A DNA stretch of 64,000 bases from Gliomastix tumulicola (Eukaryota; Ascomycota; Sordariomycetes; Hypocreales; Bionectriaceae): the NCBI GenBank assembly GCA_001599755.1, contig BCHX01000003.1, positions 682,001-746,000 of the forward strand, given 5' to 3'. The notes under the pieces are model-generated. The model worked only from the letters and a program-made list of their open reading frames with translations. It was not told the DNA's origin and ran no database searches. Positions 1-12,348 of the stretch are shown here, in pieces. A program made the translations under genes and the position numbers. The number at the start of each line of letters is the position of its first letter. Within the stretch, counting starts at the first letter, position 1.

Positions 1-1211
1 GGTTTCTTCTCGGGCATCGTGACGGGCGGCCTTGCCAACGACTTTCTCTCGTGGAAATGGTTCTTCTGGATCGGAGGCATTCTTGCTGCATTCTCCTATG
101 CAGGTGTGGTGCTCATCGCGCCAAAGGACTATGCCGAAGCCAAGTCCATGAAAGTCAAGATGGATTGGCTGGGAGTCTTCACGATGATCCCGGGCCTTAT
201 GCTTGTTGTATTCGCCATACAGGACAGCTCACGATCAACGCAGGGCTGGGGGACGCCAAGAATTCTCATCTGCCTCATCATTGGAATATTATTCCTCTGC
301 TCGGCAGTCTATGTTGAGGGGTGGGTTGCTGAGGCACCTCTCATCCCCGGGGACATATTCAGAGTCAAGTACATGAAGCGAATGCTCCTCGCTCTGTTTT
401 TGACATGGGGCGTATTTGCTATTTACTTGTTCTATTCCAACTTCTAGTGAGTGATGCTAGGATTAGTTCTGTGAACTCTCACTGACGCTTCTCTAGTATT
501 CAGCATATTCTTCATAAGGCTCCGCTTCAGACAGCTCTTTGGTTCGCTCCCTGGGCTGTCGGTGGTGTTATACTTGCAGCTCTGAGCGGATTCATACTAC
601 ATCTCATTCCAGGCAGCATCCTCCTGGTGATAGGAGCAGTGTCAAAGATCATGGCTGTTCTCCTTTTCGCTCTAATGCCAGAAGACCCGAACTATTGGGC
701 CTGGATTATGCCGGCCATGCTGGCTGAAGCAGCCTGTGTCGACGTCGTGTGGATCGTGAGCAACGTCTTCTTAACCACAAGTCTGCCGAAGAATAGGCAG
801 GGTTTGGCCGGTGCCCTGATCAACGTCAGTGTCTACCTGGGTTCTGCATTCTTCCTAGCCTTTGCGGATGTTGCGGCTGGGGTTTACGAAGGATTGGGCT
901 GGAACGACAGAAAGAAGTATCAAGGGATCTTCTTCTTTGGTGTTGGTCTAGGCAGTTTAGCGTTGCTCATCTGTCTATTCATTCCCATGGGTAGAGCTAC
1001 AGGCTCATCTGAGCCCGAGGGGAGAGGCCAGACGCAAGGATCTGATGACGAGAGGCCCCAAAGTGCGGACTCTGATGCTACCTTGTTCGACTCTCCGACC
1101 CGGCAGGATTCCACTCAGGTCAAGCAAGCGGAGAAGTTGGGCGTTGGCAGCTCTTCCTCTACTCTGGTCTCAACAGGAAGGGCTGCCACTGGGAGCAGGC
1201 TTAGCACTTGA
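1..1211 (+). CDS. MFS drug:H+ antiporter-like transporter, 5' truncated
   Basis: Partial gene: the reading frame is already open at base 1 (frame 1), so the start codon and first membrane helices lie outside the window. Exons are 1-446 and 497-1211. The 50-nt intron (GTGAGT...CTAG) joins ...FYSN to FYYIQH with the frame kept. The protein is a string of hydrophobic helices with a glycine-rich segment near the start (GIVTGG) resembling motif C of antiporters, then 'FFWIGGIL'. It ends in a polar Ser/Thr/Glu-rich cytoplasmic tail. The spacing and the mid-protein soluble loop fit the 14-helix DHA2 class of the major facilitator superfamily, plasma-membrane proton antiporters that export drugs or fungal metabolites. 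The substrate cannot be told from sequence, and no biosynthetic cluster genes are visible downstream. Confidence 0.85.
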
Positions 1212-2398
1212 TCCGCAAGGGGTTCTTGGTTCGGCTCAAAATTTCAACAATACTCTCGAGTCTGCCTACTCATGGTTGCGGAGAACCGGGACAGCCATGT
1301 CCTAGTTGACCAGGTGGTTTCACCTCACCCCCAACATGAACGGCGCCCTCCCTCACGTCACAACGCTCTTCGACTCGAATAGGTGGGGGAGCATGTACAG
1401 TATCAGACGTGTCTGTTTATTTCTTTGGTGTTGCTTCTCTACTTGGACCGAATGATGAAACGGAATTACGACCGCCACGTTTTCTCTTAGAATTATATGC
1501 AGCTACGATAAGACCATTATTCCGCGGAGAGCTTCACATACCAAATCCAATCCGTGAGTTAGTGTCTTTTGAGCTCTCCTAGGCATGGAGGCCGCCTCGA
1601 CACGAGCTGTCAGTGCTCAGTGTCGTCATACGATCAGCGCTCCTGATGAAACAGGTGCCCATTGTGCCTGAGACTCCCCATTCTACCAAAGACATTGTCT
1701 TAGACATTAGATCCTCAGTCTCTCGGAAATGCACGGGCACACACGGTCTACATGGATGCTCCCGCCACACAATGGAACGGGGAAATGTCTGAGAGGCCCA
1801 GCGAGGGAATGTGCGCCATGATGGGAGAGGGCTGATAGACCACATCGGCCCCTTCCTATAGCTGCGCCCTCCTTCTTTTGCTCGTGTGTGGCGTGATATG
1901 CGCCAGAAATGTTGTCTTGAAATTGGATCTAGGCGTGAAGGGTCACGACACGGTGCAGCGACGCATCTTCGGGGTGGAAGCTGAGCCCGTGGATCGGAGG
2001 ATGACGCTGAGTACGGCCGAGAAGCCCCTTCTGAGAAGTTGACTCGCTCACCTTGATGGACTATGTGTCAATGGTGAAACTTCGCCGGCCTATGACGCTT
2101 GGTTCGCCTAATCACCTCTAGGTTCTTACGCGCACGCGACGGCTTGCCTAGCCTGGCTGTCACATTTGGTGCTTTTTGGTGGCGGCTGATTTCATACTCT
2201 TTCATTTGCCTAATGTAGTAGCCAAGAAAGATGTCTTCTTCCTCTAGTATCGAACGTCATTCATCATAACTTGCTTTCCAACCCGGGGTATTCTCTCTAT
2301 ATCCTTGCTCACATCCTTTCTCAATCTCTTATATCTTTCTTTTTTGTCATAAATATCCAAAAAGAAAAAAAAAAAAACTCCCAAAAACCTTCCCGAAT
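1212..2398. other. Intergenic, no gene seen
   Basis: Convergent 3' region between the MFS transporter and the NCS1 permease. Only short ORFs without family resemblance or splice logic occur. A poly-A/T-rich stretch at 2340-2378 lies just beyond the permease stop codon and probably belongs to its 3' UTR. Confidence 0.6.
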
Positions 2399-4145
2399 CT
2401 AGAAGTCCCTCGGATCGTCGGCAACCTTGTTGTGCGGGACGCCGGTAACCCTCTCCTCGTCAAAGTCCTGGCTGCTGCTGTTGGCATCGTAGGCGACGCG
2501 CACGTCGTCGATCTCGTCGCCGACCTCGAGCCAGCGGTCGCTGACGGCGGGGATGGGCGAGACCTTGCAGAGGATCCAGTAGACGCTCGAGGAGACGATG
2601 AAGCCGCCGAAGAAGTTGACGTTGTAGATGTACTCGGCGGCCTTGGGGACGTCGCGGCCGACGGCGCCAGCGAAGCCGACGACGTTGATGAGGATGCCGG
2701 AGATGTAGGCGACGTAGCCGCGCCAGTGGACGCCAAAGGTGAAGTAGTAGGGCCCCGTCTTGCGTCCGTCGTAGAGCTCCTTGATCTCGAGGTAGCCCTT
2801 GCGGACGAAGTAGTAGTCGGAGATCATGACGCCGGCGATGGAGGAGAGGAAGACGCTGTAGGCGGAGAGGTAGGTGGTGAAGTTGTTGCTGGAGGACAGG
2901 AGGTTCCAGGGGCACATGGCGAGGCCGACGGCGGCGCAGACATAGCCACCGCGGCGGATGTTGATGTAGCGCGGGAGGAGAGCGGTCATGTCGGTACCGG
3001 CGGAGACGGAGTTGGCGGCGATGTTGGTGCCAAGCTGGGCCAGGGCGAAGGCGAGGGCAATGACGAAGGTGCCGAAGCGCTGGCCCGAGCCGCCGTCGTC
3101 GATGAAGCGGTTGAGCAGCTCGAGCGGGTCCCAGATGGGCTCGCCGTAGATGACGGTGGACGAGGAGGAGACGATGATGCCGATGAAGGAGGTGACGGCG
3201 AAGGAGAGCGGGATGGCGAAGAACTGCGACCAGAGGGCGTCGCGGGGCTTGCGGGCGAAACGGGAGAAGTCCGGGTCGTTGACGATGAGGGTCGCGAAGT
3301 TGGCAATGGACGACATGATGCCCTTGACGAAGAACCACGAGTGCGCGCTTCCCTTGGCGGTGGCCCCCTGGCGGACGATGGGACCGATGCCGCCGGCGCG
3401 CACGACGGCCCAGATGAGGAAGGCCACACCGGCGCAGGGGACGATGTACGCCTTGACGGTGAAGAGATGGCGGATCTTGTGCACGGGGAACCAGATGGCC
3501 GGCAGCGAGCAGAGCCAGAAGAGGAAGAAGGAGACAAAGTCGGCGGTGGTGGTGGCCGAGCCCTCGGAGAAGGTGTTGGGGATCTTCTCGCGGTCCCAGG
3601 AGAGCCAGATGGAGCGCAGCATGATGTAGACGCAGTGGCCGCCGATGTAGGACTGGACGCCGTACCAGATGCAGGCCATGGCGGCGCGGTTGAAGACGGG
3701 CCAGAGACTACCCCAGATGCCGAACGACGAACGGCCGACGACGGGGAAACCGATGTGGTAGGTGGCGCCGATGCGGCCCGTGAGGCAGATGAAGAAGCCG
3801 GCAATGGTGTAGCCGATCCAGACGCAGAGCCAGGCCTGCCACCACGAGAGACCGTCGATGATCATGGACGACGAGATCATCCACGTGTTGATGTTGAACG
3901 AGTCGGCGATCCAGAAGCCGACGAAGTTCCAGGGACCCCATTGGCGGCGCTCCTTCTCGACGGGCTTAAGATCGAGGTTGGTGAGCTGGGAGAGGTGTCA
4001 GTGGGTGACTTGCTTTCTCGGTGATATTGGAGGCTGCATGTCTTACCATGAGCTGGGTACCTGAAAGTCCCGGCTCGGACTCGCAGGCGAGCTTGTCCGC
4101 CAAGCGGGAGACACGCGACCTCGGGGCCGAGTCGACGAAAGACAT
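2399..4145 (-). CDS. NCS1 family nucleobase/allantoin permease (Fur-type)
   Basis: Exons on the minus strand are 4145-4047 and 3985-2399, with a 61-nt intron (GTAAGA...CCCAG), giving about 561 aa. The start ATG (MSFVDSAPRS) is the first in frame; upstream in that frame there is only a TTG. The short N-terminal cytoplasmic region is followed by the NCS1 hallmark after the splice: LTNLDLKPVEKERRQW, then GPWNFVGFWIADS. About 12 membrane helices follow. The stretch NPWNLLSSSNNFTTYLSAYS and the following DYYFVRKG are typical of fungal uracil/uridine/allantoin/uric acid permeases (Fur subfamily) rather than the FcyB cytosine-purine branch. It is a plasma-membrane proton symporter importing a nucleobase, nucleoside or hydantoin; the exact substrate is inferred only to subfamily level. 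GATA motifs lie upstream. Confidence 0.9.
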
Positions 4146-5774
4146 TGTGATGGGATGTCTCCTCGCAGCAGCCGGTGGGAAGAAGAGGAAGGAATGCGGC
4201 GATGGAGGAAGAGGGACGGCAGAAGTCCTCACGAGATCCAAGAAGGCCCTCTTGTTCCTGAAGGTACTTGCAGGATAAGGTAGCAGTGGTCTAGAGGCAA
4301 AATCGAGATAAAGTCAGTAAGGTTTCCCCCAGCTGCCGGGAGCGGCGTGTTTAATTTATAAAAATATATTCCTGCACGAGTCCCCGGAAGGTCGCAAGGA
4401 GGAGAGAAGAGGAGGAGGAGGAGGAGCTTATTACCCACCCTGGCCCTTGGCTATTGATGACCTTGTCCTGGTCGTTGGGGCGATATAGCTTGTGGCAGTC
4501 GAGATGACGTTGATCCTTCGTAGAAAGGCCGATGATCTTGCCTCGCGTTTCCGGACCGTTCAACGCAGCGACAATTGGGAAACCGGGCGGGCAGACGGCC
4601 AGTATTTATCCTTCGCAGCCATCGCCAGAGGATCTGGTCGCTATCGCCAGCCCATCAGCTAGTCTCCCGTCCATTTTGCGACGCCCGCGGATCCTCGCCT
4701 GGGCAGAGCAGACGATCGAGTGCTTGTTTGCCTGGTTCGTTCGGCGGCGCCGTGGACTGTTTCGAAGGTGCCGGTCCCCGGAAGATAAGAAAAACGGCGG
4801 GGCGGCCAATGACAGCGCCCGGAGACGCCCTGGCGGTGGGGACCTTGGCTCAGGCCACTGATAGTGACTTAGTGAGGTTCTGCGCTAGGGAGCTTAGCAA
4901 ACCGCCGACAGGGGTCGCGATAACCTCTGTTTAGGCGGGTGGCAGGCCCTGACGCCAGCAACAGCAGCAGCCCCCCGCGTTGGAGCCCCCCCCAAAGCGC
5001 ACCAAAGGCGGGGCCGATAGCGATGTTGAATCTATCCATGATTCCTCTTACTCGATGCCATCGAGTCAAGAAGATGCACAGGACCCCCTGCAATCCGTCG
5101 CCTTAGCTGTCCTTAGGTGACCTTATCTGTTATCTATCGGCGCGCCTCCACTGCAGCCGTTGGAGGCCCTTGAGATCTTGCATCCTTCCCAGCGCCTTGT
5201 CTCAACGAGGTCATGTATCCTCACGCTTGCATCGCTAGACCCGTGAATTGGGATCGTCCGATTCGTCCCGGGATAGGGAAAAAAAAATTCAGCGCTGCAG
5301 CTCACACGCCATATGGTGTTCATCGCCTGACGGGACTCGGCGGATCGGCTCATCTTGCCTCGACAATTACGCAACCTGCAGAGGGCAGTCCTTGCCGTAT
5401 CTATCAGACCCTGCCGATGTAGGAGCCTGTAGATGCGCTGCTAATGGTCATCCACGTGGCAAATGCGTGGCGCACCAATGATGCAGCCGCATGCGAATCC
5501 GGGCGAAGGGCCGAGCACCTGCGCAGAACGGACACACGACAGTCAGACTGTGCGGAGAAAATACAATCAAATACGCATAGACAAGAAAGACGAATTCCGG
5601 CGCATTGGTCCTCGGACATAGTTTGATTTGATAGGTCATAATGGTCGTCCTGGGCAGGGGACCTAAACCGGAGATGCGTACGGGAACTTGGCGGCTGCGC
5701 AGGTGCATAGGCAAGATGCAACTAACTCGCAGTGGCGTGATAACCGACGTATCGCAACCAATGGTTGCGGCACT
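4146..5774. other. Shared promoter side of permease and 3' side of reductase; no gene seen
   Basis: About 1.6 kb with no ORF resembling a known family. It holds the permease 5' UTR and promoter and, at the far end, the 3' flank of the ketopantoate reductase gene. Several GATA-type sequences occur (separate entry). A C8 run sits near 4989. Confidence 0.5.
5122..5138 (-). promoter_or_regulatory. Cluster of GATA (AreA/NIT2-type) sites
   Basis: The plus strand reads CTTATCTGTTATCTATC. On the minus strand this gives three GATA cores within 17 bp, about 980 bp upstream of the permease ATG and in its transcription direction. Further HGATAR-like sites occur at about 4273 and 4786. AreA/NIT2 GATA factors activate nitrogen-source permeases in ascomycetes, so nitrogen-repressible control of the NCS1 gene is plausible. 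This is inference from motif and context only. Confidence 0.4.
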
Positions 5775-6874
5775 CTATCTGTAAGGGTTGTCGTCTGCGA
5801 ATCTAGGCTCCCAGAGCCCCTTCGCTTGCATAGTCTTCAGCTGGAGGCCTTTGAGGATCCCATACACGGTCCTCAGCGTCGGCATCGGCACACCGCGAGA
5901 CTCTCCCTCCAGCAGTGGCTGATGGACAATGGTCTCGATCTCTAGCAGATTGCCCTTCTCCATGTCCTGCAGCATGCTAGGCTTAATCTCGACATCCGTA
6001 GGGTCTGTCCGGATCACCAAGTCCGGTAGACCCTCTGGCAAGTCGTGACCACAGGCTCGGGCAGCAGCGACAATCTCAAGCATGATCGGCTTGACCAGGT
6101 CGTCGATGATGTGCCGGCTCATGTGCATCCGCGCTGTGTCCATTCCCAGAACGGCACACACGGTGTTGAAGCTCGCGTTGTACACAAGCTTACGCCATCG
6201 AGTGAGCTGCACATCCTCCTCATACGTGAGGTCAAGCAGGCCACGTGCGTTGTACAGGCTCATGTAGCGTTTCGCAGCAGCTTCAGCTACACCATCCGGC
6301 ACGCCAGGGCTTGCGAAGGCACCGATTTTCTGGATATCCTTGTCATCGTGGACGATCTTCCCGTGGGAGAACTCCCCAACGCTAATGAGTGATATGCTGC
6401 TGATGACAGGGTTGGAGGGAAAACTCTCAATGATGGGCTTCTCAATGTTGAGACCGTTCTGGGACAGGACGATTGCCGTTTTCCCCGGTGTCACGGCCGG
6501 GCCAATGATGTCTGCCACGGATGGAGGAACCTCAGTTATCGTCTTGGTCGTCACCAAGATGAAGTCGAAAGGTGGTAGACCCTCCTGGGATACGTTGGGA
6601 ACCGTCTTCCGAACTGTGACATGGCCATGGCATATGAGTAGTTGGTCCACTTGCAAGCCGCTCGGGAGTCCGTACTGGTTGTCGGTCGCCATCCTCTGAT
6701 GTCGCGGCCGTATTCGATGGAGTCAATATCGAAGCCCTTCTCCTCAACCACTGCGTAGTTTGACCGCAGAACGGCCGTGACCTCGGCGCCATCCCCTGTT
6801 TCCAAGGCGTACGCGGCCATCGTACCGACTCCCCCCATGCCGACGACGAGGACACGCGCCTTCTCTTGAGCCAT
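5775..6874 (-). CDS. Ketopantoate reductase (2-dehydropantoate 2-reductase) family
   Basis: Exons are 6874-6676 and 6613-5775. The 62-nt intron (GTACGG...CACAG) joins RDIRGWRPTT to IRKTVPNV in frame, giving 345 aa. The start is the ATG of MAQEKARV; an in-frame ATG 24 nt upstream (6898) could add eight residues. The N-terminal Rossmann fold carries GMGGVG (residues about 11-16) for NADPH binding, followed by the family block GFDIDSIEYG. The C-terminal ApbA/PanE domain shows RWRKLVYNASFN, containing the conserved catalytic Lys and the Asn that contacts substrate. The reaction is NADPH-dependent reduction of 2-dehydropantoate to pantoate in coenzyme A synthesis. Fungi carry several paralogues of this family, so this member may have a different 2-oxo acid substrate. 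Confidence 0.9.
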
Positions 6875-7951
6875 GATGCTACCCCTGAAGCTGAACACGT
6901 TATGAACTCGAGGTGACCAAATAGGGACTGATGATAGGTCGGGGTCAGAGACTCGAATGTGGGGGACCGAGGTCGAGACGGCACGAGACTGTCAGCTACC
7001 CTAGAGACTCAAGCTTCCATGTCGCCAGCATGTCGTCAAGGCATCCTGCTAGGCATACCAGCGGGCTGTTTCCGCCCCAGACGTGATGACCTACATCGGA
7101 CGATCTATCACATGCAGTCAGCCAGCCGAAACAATCAATTTTCAGGGCGTCGAGCAGGGTCCAGACTGCAACAGCTGTCTGTGGGTTAGCAGGTCAGTCA
7201 ATGGAAGGGTCCAGGCCGCCCACCTCCCGTGGTGCGTATGCAATGGACAAAATAACGTGTGTTGGCAGGGCACTGCAGGTTCCAGTTCCAATGGACCCCC
7301 AAAAGTTCCCTGCCGTGCTCGGTGCTCACCGCTTTGCTGGACGGGCGTTGCATCGCTTCAAAGGAAGCAGACACGAAGCAGCTGGAGTCTCGAATGACGA
7401 AGTGGAGAGTAAGAAACATTGGACAAAAGCGCTGGAGTGATTCCCATAAAAATGTCACTGTGAGGTGTGAACTCCACATACTGCAGAGCAAGCAACTAAT
7501 AGTAGGGCACACTGCGTAAGTATTCAGAGTCACATTGAAGGGACTCCTTTTATGTCACCCAATTGCCCCAGCGGCTGGGGCGTGCCGTTTTATCTGCCAC
7601 CTGCTTGCTGTCTCCTGTCACTAGGGGAGGACAGAAAGGCGCAGCAGCCACCCCAAGCGACCCCATAGTCAGTGAGTGGCACCTGAGCAAGTGGCGGTCG
7701 CACTTTTTATGTCTGCTAGTGGACCTCTTTCCTCACGAACGCGCCCTGGCTTTTAGAGGGTCGCATCCACTTTCTTGCTCCCCCCTCCATCGTCACAAAA
7801 CTTGACCACAACAACACAAACACCGACCTTCTGTCCCTATTCCTCCCCTCCCCCCGAACCCTGAGACGAGAATTGACTACGCTTTCGTCCACCTGCTGCA
7901 TAGCATCCCTACTAGTCACGCCCCTGGTTCTCCTGATCGTCCAGCAACACG
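6875..7951. other. Divergent intergenic region, no gene seen
   Basis: About 1.08 kb between head-to-head genes (reductase on minus, importin on plus). It presumably holds both promoters. A C/T-rich stretch just upstream of the importin start (about 7775-7860) looks like a typical fungal pyrimidine-rich promoter/5' UTR. Confidence 0.5.
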
Positions 7952-10900
7952 ATGGAGGACCAGCTCATCCAGCTGCTGTCGAGCACGCAGCTGCCCGACC
8001 AAGCTCCCCGCCAGCAGGCAGAGCTCGACCTGAAGCGCGCACAGTCGAACCCGGCCTTCCCCCAATCCCTCGCCAACATCGCCGCCCACATCTCGGTCGA
8101 GACCAACATCCGCCAGTCGGCTCTGAGCAACCTGCGCCTGTTTATCGAGAAGAACTGGGCCGTCGATCGGTTCGAGGACGAGCCCCAGGTGCCTATTGGC
8201 GACGATGTGAGGGCCTCGCTGAAGCAGACCCTGCTCGACCTGGCCGTGAGCCCTGAGGAGGACCGCAAGGTCAAGATCTCTTCGAGGTAAGGAAAGCTAG
8301 GCCATACAGAGCTTGCTCAAGGTCCCGGCGGTGCCTGAGCTAGACAGAGCTGACCCCACACAGCTATGTCGTCGGAAAGATCGCCGTTCACGACTTTCCC
8401 GAGCAGTGGCCCAACCTGCTACCGACAATCCTGAGCGTCATCTCGTCCGGCACCGATGCCCAGCTGCACGGCGCTCTCAAGGTCCTCGGTGACCTTATCG
8501 AGGAGAGCTTGAGCGAGGAGCAATTCTTCTCCATGGCCCGCGACATCGCCAAGTCTCTCACCGAGGTTGCGCTCAACGAGAATCGCAAGCCGATGCTCCG
8601 CTCGCTCGCCATTTCCGTCTTCCGCAGCTGCTTCGATCTCATGAATATGATTAAGGAGGACCACGGCAAGGAAGTCAAGGCATTTGCCGAGGAGCTCCTG
8701 AAGGACTGGAACCCTTTCTTCCTGGAGGTCCTTAAGCAACGACTTCCCGAGTCAGACCTGAGCATTGGGACGCAGCCCGAGAGCTGGAATAGCATTATCT
8801 CTCTCAAGCTCCAAGTGTGCAAGACATTGCTGCGCATCCGGCGCGTCTTCCCGTCGCTCCTGCTTCCGCAGAGCACTGCTCTGTTCTCCGCGGTCTGGGA
8901 GGAGCTGACCCTGATGCAGGCTCCTCACGAGCAGCTGTATATCAAGAACGAGGCGCAGGGACGGCTCGAGGATGTGGACGGTCTGCCGTACACCCTCGAC
9001 TTTCTTATCCTCGAGGAGCTCGACTTTCTCAACCAGTGTTTCCGGGCTGCGCCCGTGCAGGCAGAGCTTGACGGCCAGCTCAAGGCCCATGCTTCAGCCC
9101 AAGACGTGCCGTGGATGGTTGAAATCATGAAGATGCTCGTTGGATACTCACGGGTCACCCGCGAAGAAGAAGAGCTCTGGGATATCGATTGCTCCCTGTA
9201 CTTGGCCGAGGAGACCAGTGTTACCGCCAACTACACGGCCCGTGTTGCAGCGAGTGACCTGCTGATCAAGATGGGCGAGTGGTTTCATGACAAGACGATC
9301 GACGGTCTCTTTGGATACACCAAGACTCTTTTCCCGGGCGATGCGTCGACGTGGCGGGATCAGGAAGCCGCGCTCTACCTGTTTGTCATGCTCATCAGCG
9401 ATTTCCAGGACTTGAGCAAGACCATCCCCGACCATATCTCAGCTGCTTTCCTGGAGCTTGTCGACTTCGCTGTCAACCGACCCGATGAGCCTCTGCTCCG
9501 TGCCAGAGGGTTCCTGGTTGCCGGGATGCTTTGCCGGACTTACGATGCCCCGTCTACGCTCCTGGATCGGATCATTGAGTCTGTTACTCGCGAGGAGGCC
9601 GAGGTCGTTCAGGTGGCTTGTATCAAAGCTATTGAGGGTCTCATCAACGCTGAGAAGGTCTCGGCTGACCGCCAGATCCCCATCATTGCAGCCATTCAGC
9701 AGTACATGAACGGGAAGGACCCGGCTGACATGGAGGATGCTGATGAGCTTCTGGTTACCCTCAGCGAGGCCCTTCGAGCCGCCATTCGTCTGAACTGCCG
9801 AATCGCGCTCTCCAACGACGTCCCCTCGATCGACCTCTTGTTCATGCTTGCTAAGGTGGGCGCAAGCAACTTCCAGGTCACCATGATGGTTTCCGAGGCT
9901 GTTGAGGAGATTGTCCGGAGCCTTGCCGATCCCGATTCTTTTGCTGCTCTATGCTCGAAGATTGTACCTACACTCATTGGCGCCTTTGATGTTGCCAACC
10001 TGACGGAAGACAATCCTCTTGTTACGGTAAGTTTTACTGGAAAAAGGTGATGAAGTTGGCGAGCTGGAAACTGACAAGTCGTCTAGGTTGCAACGGAACT
10101 GCTTGCTGTGCTGGTGGAGCACGGCTCTGAGCCACTCCCGCCTGGCTTTGTCGGTGCCACGTTCCCCAAGCTGACGCGTCTGTTGATGGAGTCCAACGAG
10201 GGCGATGTTCTTCGACCCGGCGCTGACACGGCCAAGTGGATTCTCCTCCATGATCACCAGCAGGTGTTTGGATGGCAAGATGGGAATGGGCGATCTGGGC
10301 TGGAGGTGTGCTTGCACATCATCGACCGCCTCCTCGGCCCCTCGGTCGAAGATAATGCGGCAACTGAGGTCGGCGGTCTCGCCGCCGAGCTGGTCGACAA
10401 AGCTGGCCAGGAGAGGCTCGGTCCTTTCCTGCCACAGCTGCTGCAGGCTGTGGCCAACCGACTCGCCACCGCCCACGCGGCTCCCCTGATCCAGTCGCTG
10501 ATTCTGGTCTTCGCACGACTGTCTGTCAACGGAGCCCACGATGTGGTTGAGTTCCTCAGCCAGATCCAGATCAACGGCGAGAGCGGCCTGCAGGTGGTTA
10601 TCGCGAAGTGGCTGGAGAACTCGGTCAACTTTGCGGGTTATGATGAGATTCGCCAGAAGTATGTGATGAGGTACACCTCTGAGAAGCATTCAGAAACTGA
10701 CATCAGACAGCGTTATTGCACTCTCGAAGCTCTACTCGCTCAACGACCCCAGACTCGCGCAGATCTTTGTCAAGGGCGACCTAATCCTGAACGCCAACGA
10801 CGGGCTTATCAAGACCCGCTCGCGTGCGAAGCGAAGTATGTCACCCTCAGACACGATGGCGGACGACATCGGTTCGCGCCGTCTCCTAGAGCGAGTGTTC

Positions 10901-11356
10901 TAGAAGTACAACGCAAAAGAAGACGATGGCAATGCGGCGACTAACACGACGACTGAATCACTAGACCCAGACCAGTACACGAATGTGGCAGCGCCGCTCA
11001 AGATCATCAAGCTACTGATCGACGAGCTCCTCTCGGCTTCTGGAGCCCAGGCGGCCGCGAGCGCAGCTGCCGCAGCGATCTCGTCGGCAGACTTTGATGA
11101 CGACGATGAGGACGGCTGGGAGGATGATGATGACACCCTGGATCTCGGCCTGGCAGCGACCAAGGGCGATCTTATGTCCTTTATTGAGGGACCAGGACGC
11201 CGCCAACCGGACGACGAGACACAGACGTTCCTGACGGAGTTCTTCATCCAGTGCGGGCGAGAGAACATTGCTAACTTCCAGGAATGGTACAACTTGCTCT
11301 CAGGAGAGGAGAAGGAGAAGCTGAACGAGGTGGCCAACTCGGCAGGACAGCTGTAG
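7952..11356 (+). CDS. KAP114: Importin beta family nuclear transport receptor (Kap114/importin-9)
   Basis: Five exons: 7952-8286, 8364-10026, 10087-10658, 10711-10835 and 10965-11356, coding for about 1028 aa, the usual size for Kap114. All junctions keep frame, for example EIRQ-N-VIALSKLYSLNDP and RAKR-N-PDQYTNVAAPLKIIK. The N-terminus (MEDQLIQLLSSTQLPD...) holds the importin-beta N domain that binds RanGTP; the rest is HEAT-type helical repeats. Near the C-terminus there is an acidic segment (DFDDDDEDGWEDDDD, about residues 938-953), as in yeast Kap114, then the conserved FIQCGRENIANFQEWYNLL ending. Kap114/importin-9 carries histones H2A-H2B, TBP and other cargo into the nucleus. The last intron (129 nt) has a clean CTAAC branch site. 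The frame stays open beyond the stop codon (see the next entry). Confidence 0.95.
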
Positions 11357-11431
11357 GGCCACACTGTCCGGCCACCAACGAGACGATCCGACCGCCGCTC
11401 GGTGCATTCCGATCATCCATACAATGACCCC

Positions 11432-11665
11432 ATGGCCGATGGCGAGGTGCTGTCGCAGGACGAGAAGCGACAGGAGGAGGTGTCGTTGAACGCGGGAGTC
11501 TATGTCGACTCTCCATCGGCGGCGGGGCCGAGCGAAGGTCTGAAGCGGAGATCAGAGAATGATGCTGAGGACGGAGGCAGCCGTGAGGGGATGGATAGCG
11601 AATCGAACAAGGAGAATCAGGACCCAGCGCCGAGGCGGAGCAAGAGGCGACGGGCTCGAACATGA
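11432..11665 (+). CDS. Possible small downstream ORF (or Kap114 3' extension)
   Basis: An open frame follows the Kap114 TAG stop (11354-11356) in the same frame, with no stop until 11663-11665. Its first ATG (MADGEVLSQDEKR) is at 11432 and gives a 77-aa acidic peptide. Near the end it has a KEN-box-like SNKENQDP, and it ends in a basic cluster (RRSKRRRART) that resembles a nuclear localisation signal. It could be a small independent ORF, a readthrough extension, or chance openness of GC-rich 3' UTR. No family is recognised. Confidence 0.25.
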   Translation: MADGEVLSQDEKRQEEVSLNAGVYVDSPSAAGPSEGLKRRSENDAEDGGSREGMDSESNKENQDPAPRRSKRRRART

Positions 11666-12348
11666 CGATAAACGATGCGCTGAAAAAGGCAGAGTGCGTG
11701 GCCTAGTTGCAAAGCGAAGGCATGCAAAGCGTGGATGGATTTCAGCGCACCGTAAAAGGATGACTGGATGACACGAATTTCAATTTTCCACACAGCATTG
11801 ATTGAGTTGAGTTTATGTAGATAGATTGCGATTTGGGTACGCGAGGAAAGATGGTCTCTTCTGTGAGAGGGCATCGAGTACCGCACAGCAGAATAGAATA
11901 CGAGCGGCCTGCACCAACATGACGACGACTATTATTGACTAACCACTCTACTTTTGCCTTACACCGTGAGTCGGTCATTCTGTCGGTGAAGCGGCCTAAA
12001 AAGCCTTGGGCGCTTAGAGGGTCTGGGAGGGTCACTGTAGCCACTGGATCGTCGGAGGATCCAATCACGGGGAAACGTGTGGGAGCGCACTGAGGCTGAC
12101 GACAGGGATTATTGGATGCACTGCAGCTGCAACATGCATGCAGGCTCCTCCCAGGAGGGGGCGAAGCAGCTTCAGGCTGACTGCCTGGCTGGATGTATAT
12201 ATTCAGCCCGAGGACTCGAAATCTCCTCGTTTCCCATTTCCTGTTGATCTAGCTGCATTGGACAGGCTGTCGTTGAAGCAATTTTTTTTTTTTTTTTTTG
12301 GATATCTTTATACACTTTGGCCGCCTTTTTTGGATAAGTACCTAGACC
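11666..12348. other. Intergenic, no gene seen
   Basis: Region between the Kap114 locus and the CorA-like gene. Nothing protein-like or RNA-like was recognised. A run of 18 T residues lies at about 12282-12299, immediately upstream of the next gene. Confidence 0.5.

Noticed and set aside
2432..4024. 530-codon ORF on the plus strand, antisense to the NCS1 permease
   Set aside because: Low-complexity Asp/Gly/Glu/Ala translation typical of the antisense frame of a GC-rich gene; the minus strand encodes a clear permease.
4287..4330. tRNA-like A-box sequence (TGGTCTAGAGG)
   Set aside because: No B box (GGTTCRANNCC) follows at the right distance and no cloverleaf can be drawn.
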